A stretch of 64,000 bases of DNA from Siphonobacter sp. SORGH_AS_0500 (GTDB lineage: Bacteria; Bacteroidota; Bacteroidia; Cytophagales; Spirosomataceae): positions 186,001 through 250,000 of the forward strand of contig NZ_NHPP01000006.1 in the NCBI RefSeq assembly GCF_002838835.1, read 5' to 3'. Shown here piece by piece: positions 19,589 through 28,800 of this stretch. The translations under genes were made by a program, and so were the position numbers. Every line of letters begins with the position of its first letter. Positions within the stretch are counted from its first letter, which is position 1. The notes under the pieces are model-generated. The model did not search any database and was not told the origin of the DNA. It saw only the letters and a list, made by a program, of their open reading frames with translations.

Positions 19589-20977
19589 TTACTTTCGGTT
19601 CTTTTCGTACCACTGCCGGAAGCTCTCCTTCGGGGCATCGGGTAATTCGCGGTGGATACTCCAGGCATTCAGCGGGTTATTAGCTGCCCAGGGAGCCATT
19701 CGCAGAACCGCCCGAGCCGTATTAAAACTGAGCTTGAACAGGGTAGGCGAGGCGAGTACTTTCGCAGCTAATTGTAAGCTGGTTTTCTTCATGCCCCCCA
19801 CGTAGCCTTCCTTCGCTAAAACCTGCCGCCACTTATAAAGCTGGTCGTGAATGTCGATTTTTACGGGACATACGTTACTACAACTGCCACAAAGCGTACT
19901 GGCAAAGGGTAAGTCTGCATTTTTTCGCATGTCGAGGTTCGGGGCCAGAATCGAGCCAATTGGACCAGCCACGGCATTGTGGTAACTATGCCCGCCGCTG
20001 CGACGGTATACTGGACAGGTATTCATGCAGGCTCCGCAACGAATACACTTCAAAGAGTTACGGAAATCTTCACGACCCAACTGTGTACTCCGACCATTGT
20101 CTACAATTACAATGTGCATCTCCTGGCCGGGGCGAGGACGATGGAAGTGACTGGAATAAGCGGTAACCGGTTGTCCTGTCGCACTCCGGGTTAACAGCCT
20201 CAAAAAGACGCCCAAATGCTCAGCTTTGGGAATAATCTTCTCGAAACCCATACTTGCAATGTGAATTTCGGAAAGGTGAGCTCCCATGTCGGCGTTGCCT
20301 TCGTTGGTGCAAACTACGAAACCACCCGTTTCGGCAATGGCGAAGTTCACGCCCGTCAGAGCCGCCCGGCGGGTCAGAAACGTTTCCCGCAAATGCTGAC
20401 GAGCGGCTTCAGTCAGGTACTGTGGATCGGTGGCCCCTTTTTCGGTACCGAGGTGTTCGTGAAAGGTATCGCCTACGTCCGATTTTTTGAGGTGAATGGC
20501 GGGTAATACAATGTGACTCGGAGGTTCCTGTCGTAACTGAACGATGCGTTCCCCCAGGTCGGTATCAATGACTTCAATGCCTTTGCTTCGCAGAAAATCA
20601 TTGAGGTGACATTCTTCCGTTAACATGGACTTGGACTTGATCATCCGATCAATGCCTTTTTTAGCCAGCAGCGAATGGATAATCTCGTTGTGCTCCTGAG
20701 CATTGGCTGCCCAGTGAACCGTCACCCCATTGTTCTGAGCATTCCGTTCGAATGTTTCTAGCAGAACGTCCATGTTTGAAAGTACATGGTGCTTGATTCG
20801 CGAAGCTGCTTCGCGAAGGTCTTCCCATTCAGGAATGCCTTTAGAAGCCCGGTCACGTTTCTGGCGAACCCACCAGAGCGTTTCATCGTGCCAGTCGACC
20901 CGGGGTTCGTCCCGGTTGAACACCTCAGAAGCGGCGGCGTGATCCAATGTATGCTGACTCATAGTTGTTGTGCTCAA
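19589..20977 (-). CDS. lutB: Lactate utilisation protein B (iron-sulfur subunit)
   Basis: 462 residues. An N-terminal LUD domain (about 60-290) precedes two 4Fe-4S motifs: CIRCGACMNTCP near residue 312 and CGSCSNVCPV near 360, then the C-terminal helical LutB domain. Electron-transfer subunit for L-lactate oxidation to pyruvate. Starts with ATG at 20977; no promoter matching the strict consensus was found in the 540-bp upstream gap. lutA is not adjacent but 1 kb further right. Confidence 0.93.
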   Translation of the reverse strand: MSTTTMSQHTLDHAAASEVFNRDEPRVDWHDETLWWVRQKRDRASKGIPEWEDLREAASRIKHHVLSNMDVLLETFERNAQNNGVTVHWAANAQEHNEIIHSLLAKKGIDRMIKSKSMLTEECHLNDFLRSKGIEVIDTDLGERIVQLRQEPPSHIVLPAIHLKKSDVGDTFHEHLGTEKGATDPQYLTEAARQHLRETFLTRRAALTGVNFAIAETGGFVVCTNEGNADMGAHLSEIHIASMGFEKIIPKAEHLGVFLRLLTRSATGQPVTAYSSHFHRPRPGQEMHIVIVDNGRSTQLGREDFRNSLKCIRCGACMNTCPVYRRSGGHSYHNAVAGPIGSILAPNLDMRKNADLPFASTLCGSCSNVCPVKIDIHDQLYKWRQVLAKEGYVGGMKKTSLQLAAKVLASPTLFKLSFNTARAVLRMAPWAANNPLNAWSIHRELPDAPKESFRQWYEKNRK

Positions 20978-21520
20978 AGGGGAAAAGGGCCTGTAAATTG
21001 CACTTTTCCTTATTCAGATAAAAAACGAAGCCTAATTTTAGTCCTGAACGCTAAAACGGAATATTTAACTTTTCCTGGATTGCTTTCCGGTTAAAATTTA
21101 TAAGCTCTATTTTGAAAAAGTATTAGTTTTCAATAAAAATGGTGTCGAATCATAAGATATAGCCATAGTAAATAATTAAAAATCAGCCTTTGGCATAATA
21201 GGTTAACCTGTTGTAGGGAAATAGAAATTGTACTTTAGTTAGTTATTCTTGTTTAATTAACCTACCTCTTTTCGGAATTAATAAATTTTATTAAAAAAAG
21301 CATTGTACTTTTTAAACAACTTGCATAATAAATAGTATAATCATTGTACTTTTTCAAGTTTTGGGTGGCACCGTGAAAGGAACTTTTCGTTCTTAACAAT
21401 TAGGTAATTGACTCATAATCAAATAGTGTGCAACTTTGTGTCAACCAAACGGCAGAAACAAACTTTCAAAAGCCGATTTGATTTGTTTTGTATTATTCCC
21501 ATTTGAAACTCATACATCCC
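20978..21520. other. Intergenic region between lutB and a divergent secreted-protein gene
   Basis: 543 bp, AT-rich, no ORF. Contains three direct copies of attgtacttt (21227-21236, 21302-21311, 21343-21352). Each contains TACTTT, close to the -7 consensus, so they may be repeated promoter or operator sites for either gene. Confidence 0.45.
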
Positions 21521-21910
21521 ATGAAAAAGTCAATCAACTTCATCCTTGCAGCTTTCGTAGCATTTAGCTCATTAGCATTCAATGCAACTGCTGCCATCAC
21601 TTCTGATCCTGCGAAGGAAACGGTAAAAGCTAATCCTTACAATGCTCAATTAGCTCAGGATTCTCAACTGCGTTTCCAACTTACGTTCCAAAACCCTGAT
21701 AAAAAGAAATTAACAATCGCTATCAAGGATAAGGAAAATACTACGCTGTTTACTGAAACGACAACTAGCGAAGCTTACCTGCGTTTATTTGATCTTTCAA
21801 CGTTAGGTGATGGTAAATACACTTTCGAAGTATTAGGAGGCAAAAACCGTTACACTCAATCGTTCGAAATCTCTACGCAAACCAACCGCGTTGTTTTAGC
21901 TCGTAACTAA
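21521..21910 (+). CDS. Small secreted beta-sandwich protein of unknown function
   Basis: 130 residues from ATG 21521; an in-frame upstream TTG at 21488 would add 11 residues ahead of a normal signal peptide and is rejected. Signal peptide MKKSINFILAAFVAFSSLAF with cleavage near NATAA. The mature part is rich in beta strands (LRFQLTFQNPDKKKLTIAIK, TLGDGKYTFEVLGG), like small Ig-like exported proteins found widely in Cytophagales. No catalytic motif. Monocistronic with its own terminator; sits between lutA and lutB on the opposite strand. Confidence 0.7.
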   Translation: MKKSINFILAAFVAFSSLAFNATAAITSDPAKETVKANPYNAQLAQDSQLRFQLTFQNPDKKKLTIAIKDKENTTLFTETTTSEAYLRLFDLSTLGDGKYTFEVLGGKNRYTQSFEISTQTNRVVLARN

Positions 21911-21938
21911 TCTAGAATTGAATTCCCCCATACAAACG

Positions 21939-21970
21939 TCCCGCTGGTGAAAACCGGCGGGATGTTCTTT
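21939..21970 (+). terminator. Rho-independent terminator
   Basis: tcccgctggt (21939-21948), loop gaaa, accggcggga (21953-21962), then tgttctttttt. Confidence 0.8.
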
Positions 21971-21971
21971 T

Positions 21972-22706
21972 TTAGAGCTGAGCGTTCAGAATTTCAGCAA
22001 TGTGCACGACCCGAATCGGGCTTTTCTGACGTTTTAAAATTCCCTCCATATGCATGAGGCAGGAAACATCCCCGCCCGTGATGTATTCCGCTCCGTGACG
22101 CTGGTGATCAGCCACGCGATCTTTCCCCATTTTCGAAGAAATGGCTTCTTCACTGACGGCAAAGGTGCCGCCAAATCCACAGCATTCGTCCTGCCGATCC
22201 AGTTCAACCAGTTCCAGATCCTTCACCATACTCAATAACTTGCCTGGCTTGGAAAAAGCAGGGCAGTTCAGTTCGGTCATTTGGGATGTTTTCAGCCCAC
22301 GTTGACCGTGGCAACTCTGGTGTACGCCCACTTTATGCGGAAACCGAGCCGTAAGATTTTCGACTTTCAGAATATCCGTTAAAAATTCGGTAAGTTCATA
22401 AACCCGGTGCCGGACGGTATCGGCTACGGATTGGTCAGGAGCGTGCAGGTGTTCCTTAATGTGCAAAACGCAGGAGCCGGAAGGTCCCACGATGTAATCA
22501 TATCCTTTGAAGTTGGCAATGAAGTTGGCATCGCAACCCGTGTTTAAATGCTCAAAGCCGGAGTTGGCCATGGGCTGCCCGCAACACGTCTGGTTTTTCG
22601 GGAAATCTACCTCACAGCCTAATTTTTCTAATAATTCCAGGGTCGCAATGGCTACCTGAGGATAAAATTGATCGACGTAGCAGGGAACAAAAAGAGCAAC
22701 TTTCAT
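21972..22706 (-). CDS. lutA: Lactate utilisation protein A ((Fe-S)-binding subunit)
   Basis: 244 residues with two CCG domains: NQTCCGQPMANSG near residue 41 and DECCGFGGTFAV near 173, the cysteine motifs that bind iron-sulfur or heterodisulfide-reductase-type clusters. Third subunit of the LutABC lactate oxidase. It is separated from lutBC by an opposite-strand gene but lies just downstream of the rhamnulokinase gene, so it may be transcribed with the rhamnose genes, whose end product is L-lactate. Confidence 0.92.
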   Translation of the reverse strand: MKVALFVPCYVDQFYPQVAIATLELLEKLGCEVDFPKNQTCCGQPMANSGFEHLNTGCDANFIANFKGYDYIVGPSGSCVLHIKEHLHAPDQSVADTVRHRVYELTEFLTDILKVENLTARFPHKVGVHQSCHGQRGLKTSQMTELNCPAFSKPGKLLSMVKDLELVELDRQDECCGFGGTFAVSEEAISSKMGKDRVADHQRHGAEYITGGDVSCLMHMEGILKRQKSPIRVVHIAEILNAQL

Positions 22707-22707
22707 C

Positions 22708-22836
22708 AGCTTTTAGCTTGTCGCTATTGGCTTTTGGCTAGGGTACCTGCGTACTCGATTGATTCGCTATCGTTAACTAAGACTGACCTAAGATCAGTGG
22801 AAGCCAGGAGCTAATCGCCAATGGCCAATAGCCATT
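22708..22836. repeat. Imperfect inverted repeat between rhaB and lutA
   Basis: Words such as gctattggcttttggcta (near 22724) recur in inverted form as ccaatggccaatagcca (near 22818). One of several intergenic repeats of this style in the window. Confidence 0.45.
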
Positions 22837-24221
22837 TATAATTCCGTGTAAACTGTTTTCTTTAACGTAAATAAACTTCCGTCAAAAGGTTTTTCCTTAT
22901 TCCAGGCCTCTTCAATAACCAGGGCGGCTCCAAGAGCCGAGGCCTGGGCAATTTCAGAAGCCAGCACTTCACTTTCCGGGAAAGCCTGAGCCAGCAGATG
23001 CAGGTAAATCTCGTTTCGACTAAAACCGCCATCCACAAAAATCCGTTTCACGTCGGTGGTGCCTTTTGCCAGTTTTACGGAAGCAATTTGCTGAGCCATC
23101 AAATCCATTATGAGCTGATGGTAAGCTTCTTCGTAGCTGGTGAACTCATTCAGATTACGTTCTGAAAAGGTAGAATCCTGTAAAGTTCCTAACTGAACGT
23201 GCTCGGGCGAGGCCTGACGGAAACGGCTACGTAAGGACAAAAGAAGGCTTTCATCGAAAGATACCCGTTGGTAATGCGAAAGTTCAGTACCAAAATATTC
23301 CGACAGATGCTTGACGGCCCGTTCGTGTTCATTTCCAGCAAATAAGCGGGAGGCTTTCACGGCGTCGCTCCGGTAGGTTAAGTAACTCAGACAATCCTGT
23401 CGTAACTCGCCAATAGTTAACTCATCTTTACTGAATGGATTCATGGTAATGCACCAGGTTCCGGTCGAGATTAACAGGAAAGGTTCTTGTCCAAACACCC
23501 GCAAGTAAGGGACCAGAGCCGCCGAGCTATCATGAATGCCTACACCCACCTGCATATCGGGATTAGCCAATGCCGGGGAAGTAACAAAAGAAGGTAACAC
23601 CATCTGGCCGAGCGAATGAAAAGCTTCGTCAAACACCCAGCGGTGATACTTGCGTTGTTTATAATCCCAAAGTCCGGTATGACAACCGACACTGGTAATT
23701 TCAGAAACGGCTCGTTTGGTGAAGAGGTAACTGGCGTACTGGGGTAAGTGCAACGAATGCTCAATCTGCCAGAATTTATCCGGTTTCTGATACTTTAGCC
23801 AGTATAACTGCATGCCGGAATTGAGCATTCCTAATACGGGTGAAGCCGTATTCGCCGCCCATTCCAGTTCAGGTCCGTAATGATCGTTGAAGCGTTGCTG
23901 AAGCTCAAACGGGAACGTCTTCAGGTAATTATAGAGAGGCGTAACGGGCTTGCCTTCGGCGTCCACATGAACAAAGCTTGCTCCGTAAGCAGAAAAGTTC
24001 AGAGCTTTAATAGTAAACCGACCTTCGTTGAGCAGCTCTGCCAGGCTATCAATCATCCAGTTAGTCAGCAACTGCAAATCGTCTCCGTGAAATCCATCGT
24101 CATCGGGGATTTCCTCAAAAGGCGTCTGTTTTTGATACACAATCTGGTAATCCTGATTAAAAACCAGGAGTTTTTTATTGGTCTTTCCAATATCAAAAAT
24201 GGCAACGCAGGGAGACGACAT
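22836..24221 (-). CDS. rhaB: FGGY-family carbohydrate kinase, probable L-rhamnulokinase
   Basis: About 461 residues from ATG 24221. FGGY landmarks: FDIGKTNKKLLVF (phosphate 1), NFSAYGASFVHVD, GIHDSSAALVPYL, STGTWCITMNP and VDGGFSRNEIYLHLLAQAFP (adenosine). Phosphorylates L-rhamnulose to rhamnulose-1-phosphate. A longer frame starts at 24275, but its first residues would be encoded by the hairpin at 24251-24284, so the inner ATG is preferred. Function is assigned mainly by context with isomerase, mutarotase and aldolase. Confidence 0.85.
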   Translation of the reverse strand: MSSPCVAIFDIGKTNKKLLVFNQDYQIVYQKQTPFEEIPDDDGFHGDDLQLLTNWMIDSLAELLNEGRFTIKALNFSAYGASFVHVDAEGKPVTPLYNYLKTFPFELQQRFNDHYGPELEWAANTASPVLGMLNSGMQLYWLKYQKPDKFWQIEHSLHLPQYASYLFTKRAVSEITSVGCHTGLWDYKQRKYHRWVFDEAFHSLGQMVLPSFVTSPALANPDMQVGVGIHDSSAALVPYLRVFGQEPFLLISTGTWCITMNPFSKDELTIGELRQDCLSYLTYRSDAVKASRLFAGNEHERAVKHLSEYFGTELSHYQRVSFDESLLLSLRSRFRQASPEHVQLGTLQDSTFSERNLNEFTSYEEAYHQLIMDLMAQQIASVKLAKGTTDVKRIFVDGGFSRNEIYLHLLAQAFPESEVLASEIAQASALGAALVIEEAWNKEKPFDGSLFTLKKTVYTEL

Positions 24222-24250
24222 AATGTTATGAAGGCAGAAGTTGGATGATA

Positions 24251-24284
24251 AACGGCGTAACACAGCAGTTGGCATTACGCCGTT
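24251..24284 (-). terminator. Intercistronic hairpin between rhaI and rhaB
   Basis: 10-bp perfect stem aacggcgtaa (24251-24260) with ttacgccgtt (24275-24284). On the minus strand only a weak T-tract follows (tttatc), so partial termination or mRNA end protection is more likely than full stop. Confidence 0.5.
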
Positions 24285-24293
24285 TTAGTGTGA

Positions 24294-25574
24294 TTAAAGA
24301 CCCGTAGAAACGGCTTTCATGCCACGGGTTTCGATTAGTTTTTTACGAAGCGATTGTTCACGGAACAGGCCTACGGGATTCAGAGCCGCGTCCACGCGAA
24401 GACGGGCTTCGGCCAGTAACGGACGTAAATCCGTGCGGAAAGCATTTTGCAGAATTTCCTGAGCCGTTACGACATCGTTGTTATTCCGGGCGTCTTCCAG
24501 AGCCGCACGGTCTACTAATAAGGCCTGAGCGTAAGCCAGTTTGATGGCTTCCACGGATTGTAGTAAGTCTTCCAGCGGATCTTTAACGTTATGAGACGCA
24601 TCGATCATCCAGCCTAAATCGGTCGCGTGATTCATACCGCGAGCATCCATGCCCTCTACCAATTCATTGAAAATCAGGAATAACTGGTAAGGCTTCATAC
24701 TACCCGCCGTTAAATCGTCATCCCCGTACTTGGAATCGTTGAAGTGGAATCCACCCAGTTTTTCTTCCATCAAGAGCAGCGAAACGATCTGCTCAATGTT
24801 GGCATTGGGAAGGTGGTGTCCTAAGTCAACGAGGGTATAGGCTTTAGGGCCTAACTTGCTGGCGTAGAGGAAAGATTGGCCCCAATCCCCAACGGTGGTT
24901 GAGTAGAAGTTAGGTTCGAAGGCTTTGTATTCCACGAAGAGTTTCCAGTCTTCGGGTAAAGCGGCGTAGATTTCCTGTAAACCTTCCAGCGTGCGTTGGA
25001 ACGCTTTGCGGAAGTTTAACTGACCGGGAAAGCTGGAACCATCTGATAACCAAACGGTTAATGACTTGGAACCCAGAGCTTCGCCGTGACGAATGACGTC
25101 GATGTTATGCTGAATGGCTTGCTTCCGAACGGCTGCGTCCGTGTGCTGAAGCGAACCAAATTTGTAGCTCCATTCCTGATTGGCCTGATCCTGGAAGGTA
25201 TTCGAGTTCATCGCATCAAAAACCAGACCATGACTGGCTGCCAGTTGCTTGATCGCCTCCCCATCTGTTGGAATATCCCAGGGAATGTGAAGTGAAATCG
25301 CTCCGCTGGAGCGATTGAGGGCGTGTAATAGACCTACGTCTGAAATTTTCTCTTCGAGACTGCGGGGTTCCCCACCTCCAGCAAAACGACCAAAACGGGT
25401 TCCCCCCGTACCTAAAGCCCAGCTAGGAATGGCAATCTGAAAGTCAATCAGCTTTGCCAGTATGCGTTCGGTAAGGTCAGCTCCGAGTTCTCCGGCCAGA
25501 AATTCAAACTTCCGGCGGTGAGCCGCTTCATGTTGCTGGTTATATTGAGCAATTTGATAAGATTCGAGAGGCAT
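24294..25574 (-). CDS. rhaI: L-rhamnose isomerase (TIM-barrel sugar isomerase)
   Basis: 426 residues. TIM-barrel isomerase motifs with metal ligands: FVEYKAFEPNFYSTTVGDWG, YTLVDLGHHLPNAN, GGFHFNDSKYGDDDL, and the N-terminal FGRFAGGGEPRSLEEK. Converts L-rhamnose to L-rhamnulose with divalent metal. Belongs to the RhaI type rather than the E. coli RhaA type, by motif. Second step after the mutarotase; encoded between rhaM and rhaB on the same strand. Confidence 0.92.
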   Translation of the reverse strand: MPLESYQIAQYNQQHEAAHRRKFEFLAGELGADLTERILAKLIDFQIAIPSWALGTGGTRFGRFAGGGEPRSLEEKISDVGLLHALNRSSGAISLHIPWDIPTDGEAIKQLAASHGLVFDAMNSNTFQDQANQEWSYKFGSLQHTDAAVRKQAIQHNIDVIRHGEALGSKSLTVWLSDGSSFPGQLNFRKAFQRTLEGLQEIYAALPEDWKLFVEYKAFEPNFYSTTVGDWGQSFLYASKLGPKAYTLVDLGHHLPNANIEQIVSLLLMEEKLGGFHFNDSKYGDDDLTAGSMKPYQLFLIFNELVEGMDARGMNHATDLGWMIDASHNVKDPLEDLLQSVEAIKLAYAQALLVDRAALEDARNNNDVVTAQEILQNAFRTDLRPLLAEARLRVDAALNPVGLFREQSLRKKLIETRGMKAVSTGL

Positions 25575-25594
25575 ATTTGGTTAGTGTTTTTGAA

Positions 25595-25718
25595 GAGTTT
25601 AGGGTTGGGTGTTTAGGGTTTTGAGTTAAGGGTTATTACTACTTCATTTTTGTTTTAAAGTTCTCTGTATAAAACACTTTAGTAGCATGAACTCAAAACC
25701 TGAAACCCAAAACTCCAA
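25595..25718. repeat. Imperfect inverted repeat between rhaM and rhaI
   Basis: Left arm words gggttttgagttaagggtt (near 25615); right arm words actcaaaacctgaaaccc (near 25690). Same style as repeats at 26040, 45140 and 45715 but with a different word. Confidence 0.45.
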
Positions 25719-25720
25719 AC

Positions 25721-26035
25721 TCACTTTAGGTAAAAAACTTCGGGTAAAGATACCTGCACGGGCGATTGATCTGGGTTGGTTTCCATGAGATCGGCCATGT
25801 ATGCCCACCACTTCTTCATGACGGGATTTTCGGGTAATTTCCCTGTAACTTCGAGGTCATCCACTTCCTGAACGCCGAACAGCGTATTCGTGCTTTCGTC
25901 CAGAAAAATGGAGTAGTGATGAATGCCACTGGTTTGCAGTAATTCTACCAACTCCGGCCAGATTTCATCGTGGCGGCGTCTGTATTCATCCACATTTCCA
26001 GGAAACAACTGCATCTTAAAAGCAACACGAGGCAT
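25721..26035 (-). CDS. rhaM: L-rhamnose mutarotase
   Basis: 104 residues, exact family length. Shows EYRRRHDEIWPEL (active-site Tyr and His), IHHYSIFLDE, and MKKWWAYMADLMETNPDQSP (Trp pair). Interconverts alpha and beta anomers of L-rhamnose so the isomerase can use it. Lies between the aldolase and isomerase genes. Confidence 0.95.
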   Translation of the reverse strand: MPRVAFKMQLFPGNVDEYRRRHDEIWPELVELLQTSGIHHYSIFLDESTNTLFGVQEVDDLEVTGKLPENPVMKKWWAYMADLMETNPDQSPVQVSLPEVFYLK

Positions 26036-26205
26036 AAGATTGCTGGTTTTCAGTTGTTAGTTTGCTGTTTTCAGTTGAGCTTAACCACAGAGTTGCTCAG
26101 TGTTCGGCATAGAGTAAAACGAGTAAAATGCTTCGTGAATCTTCGTGTCCTAGAGCCTTTGTGGCAACCCCTAATTGAAAACTGAAAACAGCAAACGGAA
26201 AACGA
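26036..26205. repeat. Imperfect inverted repeat between rhaE and rhaM
   Basis: ggttttcagttgttag and gctgttttcagttgag (26046-26080) recur inverted as aattgaaaactgaaaacagc (26173-26192). Same word as at 45140-45297. Confidence 0.45.
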
Positions 26206-26208
26206 TTC

Positions 26209-28319
26209 TTATCGGTAAAAGCCCATGGCTACGCCGCCGTCTACGTTGAGGGCGTTGCCGGTGGACTTGTTTAGTAACCCTCCAGTAAACGCGAAGCAGG
26301 CGTTGGCGATGTCTTCGGGCAGGATGATTTCGTTCAGTAAAGTGCGTTTTGCGTAGAAAGCGGGTAAATCTTCTACCGTAATACCATAGGCTTTTGCACG
26401 ACCCTCGGCCCAGGCACCTGCCCAGATTTTAGAGTCAGCAATGACTGCGTCGGGATTAATTGTGTTGACGCGGATTTTTTCGGGACCCACTTCCGCCGCC
26501 AGCAGGCGGGTACCATGGGCCTGAGCGGCTTTCGCCGAACCATACCCCAGGTTATTAGGACCGCTTACTACGGCGTTTTTGGAAGCGATGTTAATAATAT
26601 CTCCACCTAAAGCTTGTTTCCGCATCATGGCAACGGCAGCCTGCGAAACCAGGAACTGGCCTTTAACGAGGATGTCGAATAACAAATCCCAATCTTTTTC
26701 CGTGTGATCGGCGATGGATTTAGAGATGGATATACCGGCATTATTAACCACGATATCTACGCCACCGAACGCCAGAGCACAGGCATCGAATGCTTTTTCG
26801 ATGGATTCAGCAGAAGTTACATCCAGTAGTTCTGCGTTGAAAGCATCTTTACCGTAGTTTTTCTGAAATTCTTCTTTTGCACCTTCCAGACGGCCAGAGT
26901 CGTTATCATTCAGGAAAATAACCGCACCTTCTGCCTGCAATTTCTTCGCGATGGCCTTGCCAATACCTCCCGCAGAACCCGTAATCAGGGCGATTTTCCC
27001 CGACAAAGGTTTCGGTTTGGGCATGCGTTGCAGTTTTGCTTCTTCGAGTAACCAGTATTCAATATCAAAAGCTTCCTGCCGAGGTAAGGAGGTGTATTCA
27101 GAGATGGCTTCTGCTCCACGCATCACGTTGATGGCATTCACATAAAACTCAGAAGCAACCCGAGCCGTTTGTTTGTCTTTGGCAAACGTAAACTGACCTA
27201 CGCCCGGCCACAGAATCACCACGGGATTTGGATCACGCATGGCAGGGCTGTTGCTGCGTTTGCAGTTTTCGTAATACTCCGTATACATCTGACGATAAGC
27301 TTCAAACGCCGGAGCCAGCTTTTCCTTCAATACTGCGGTATCTGAAAGGTCAGCATCCGCGGGTAAGTCGAGAACAAGCGGCTGAATTTTGGTACGAAGG
27401 AAGTGGTCAGGGCAGGAAGTCCCCAGCGGAGCCAGTTTGTCCAGGTCGTTAGAGTTGATGAATTGCAGCACGCGTTCATCATCGGTGAAGTGACCGACCA
27501 TACGAACATAACTTGAGCAAAATCCGCGTAACACGGGAGCCAGTTTGGCAGCCTGTTCTTTACGATTTGCTACTGTTTCTACTTTTTGCCCACCAAAACG
27601 GGCCCTTTTTTGCCGTAGTTTTCTTCCAGGTATTCAGCACAACGCTCGATTACTTCCAGTGTGTTAAGGTAGCTTTCGTAAGCTGTGTCACCCCAGGTAA
27701 ATAGTCCGTGACTACCCAGAAAAATGCCGCGAATGCCAGGATTTTCAGCCAAGCAACGCTCTAGTTGCAAACCGAGGTCGAAGCCAGGACGTTGCCAGGG
27801 AACCCAACCTAAAGTTCCACCGAATAAGTCTTTAACGATTTGTTCGCCGTCTTTGGCCGCCGCAATGGCGATGGCTGCATCGGGGTGCAGGTGATCGACG
27901 TGCTTGAAGGGTAAAAAAGCGTGTAAGGGCGTATCAATCGAAGGAGCTTTGGAATCCAGGTCGTAGATGCAATAGTTAAATAAGTTGACCATTTCATCTT
28001 CAAATTCCAGCCCCCGGTAACGGTTTTTCAGAGCGTGCAGACGGTCCAGATACAAAGCCGCCAGACCTGATTTTTTTAAAGTTCCTAAATCACCACCAGA
28101 GCCTTTTACCCACATTACGGGCGTGTCCTGGCCTGTCAATGGATCGGGAGAAGTAACCTTACAGGAAGTATTACCACCGCCGTAATTCGTCAAGCGAAGA
28201 TCCGCTCCAAGGAGGTTGGAACGGTAAATGAGGAGAGCTACTTCGTCGCCAGCGAGTTCAGCTGCTTTCGCGTCGTCCCACAAATAACTTACATGTTTAA
28301 AAGAGGTAGTCTCAGTCAT
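26209..28319 (-). CDS. rhaE: Bifunctional rhamnulose-1-phosphate aldolase / lactaldehyde dehydrogenase (frameshifted)
   Basis: Class II aldolase N-terminal half (NYGGGNTSCK; zinc-binding His in TPLHAFLPFKHVDHLHPD and GSHGLFTWG), joined to a short-chain dehydrogenase half (TGSAGGIG NAD site, NNAGIS, catalytic GYGSAK). Splits rhamnulose-1-phosphate into DHAP and L-lactaldehyde and oxidises the latter to lactate, as known for fused RhaE/RhaEW-type enzymes. The first frame stops at 27579 after GPVLVGKK. One extra base in the run at 27595-27598 gives GPVFGGQKVETVANRKEQAAKLAP and joins the second half. About 703 residues when repaired. Probably a sequencing deletion. Confidence 0.9.
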
Positions 28320-28451
28320 GATTGTATATAAAAATGAAACAGATTCTTAGTTAGCGGTACAAATGAACCAAAGGAAAAAGAATGAGCCGTCATGGTCTGT
28401 TAGGGTGAACTGTCCTGCTCTGTGAAGGTCAAGGTTCCCTGAGGGGCGGGC

Positions 28452-28530
28452 CGCTCTTTCGGATTGTAAATCCGAAAGCCATCTGTATGGGATTTAGAAT
28501 CCCGATAAGCGGATCATAGATCCGCAACAG
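28452..28530. repeat. Palindromic-word repeat, copy A
   Basis: 79 bp made of small palindromes: cggattgtaaatccg, gggatttagaatccc, gcggatcatagatccgc. Aligns without gaps to copy B with about 10 differences. Confidence 0.75.
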
Positions 28531-28648
28531 ACGAGTTCCGGATTGCAAATCCGGAACAGCAGGAGGATAAAAAGGGCCATTCCTACGGCGTAGTTGGTGA
28601 GACACCAACCGAGGTGGGGAGAGCTAAATAAGATGAAATTGCGTCTGT

Positions 28649-28727
28649 CGCTCTTTCTGATTTGCAATCCGAAAGCCATCTGTATGGGATTTGTAATCCC
28701 AACAAGCAGATCACAGATCCGCAACAG
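28649..28727. repeat. Palindromic-word repeat, copy B (left border of cassette)
   Basis: 79 bp in the same orientation as copy A; contains the same core ccgaaagccatctgtatggg. It is the last repeat before the AT-rich cassette. Confidence 0.75.
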
Positions 28728-28800
28728 GGTTATAAGTTTTCAGGAAGGTGAATAACCAGTGACTATAACTTACTATGATATATGGTAGCCTAAGCTATAC

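Larger units (their letters stand above)
28320..28800. other. Repeat-rich intergenic region 5' of rhaE
   Basis: 481 bp: the rhaE leader (28320-28400), then a mosaic of short palindromes, including repeats A and B and a ggtgagacacc hairpin at 28597-28607. A 76-codon frame here is made of repeat words and is not a gene. Confidence 0.6.

Noticed and set aside
28494..28724. 76-codon minus-strand frame
   Set aside because: It is made of repeat B, copy A remnants and hairpin words; composition follows the repeats, not a protein.
28452..28727. Spaced repeats that could suggest a CRISPR array
   Set aside because: Only two full copies, 79 bp long with about 13% divergence, made of small palindromes, with an unequal third fragment and no cas genes.
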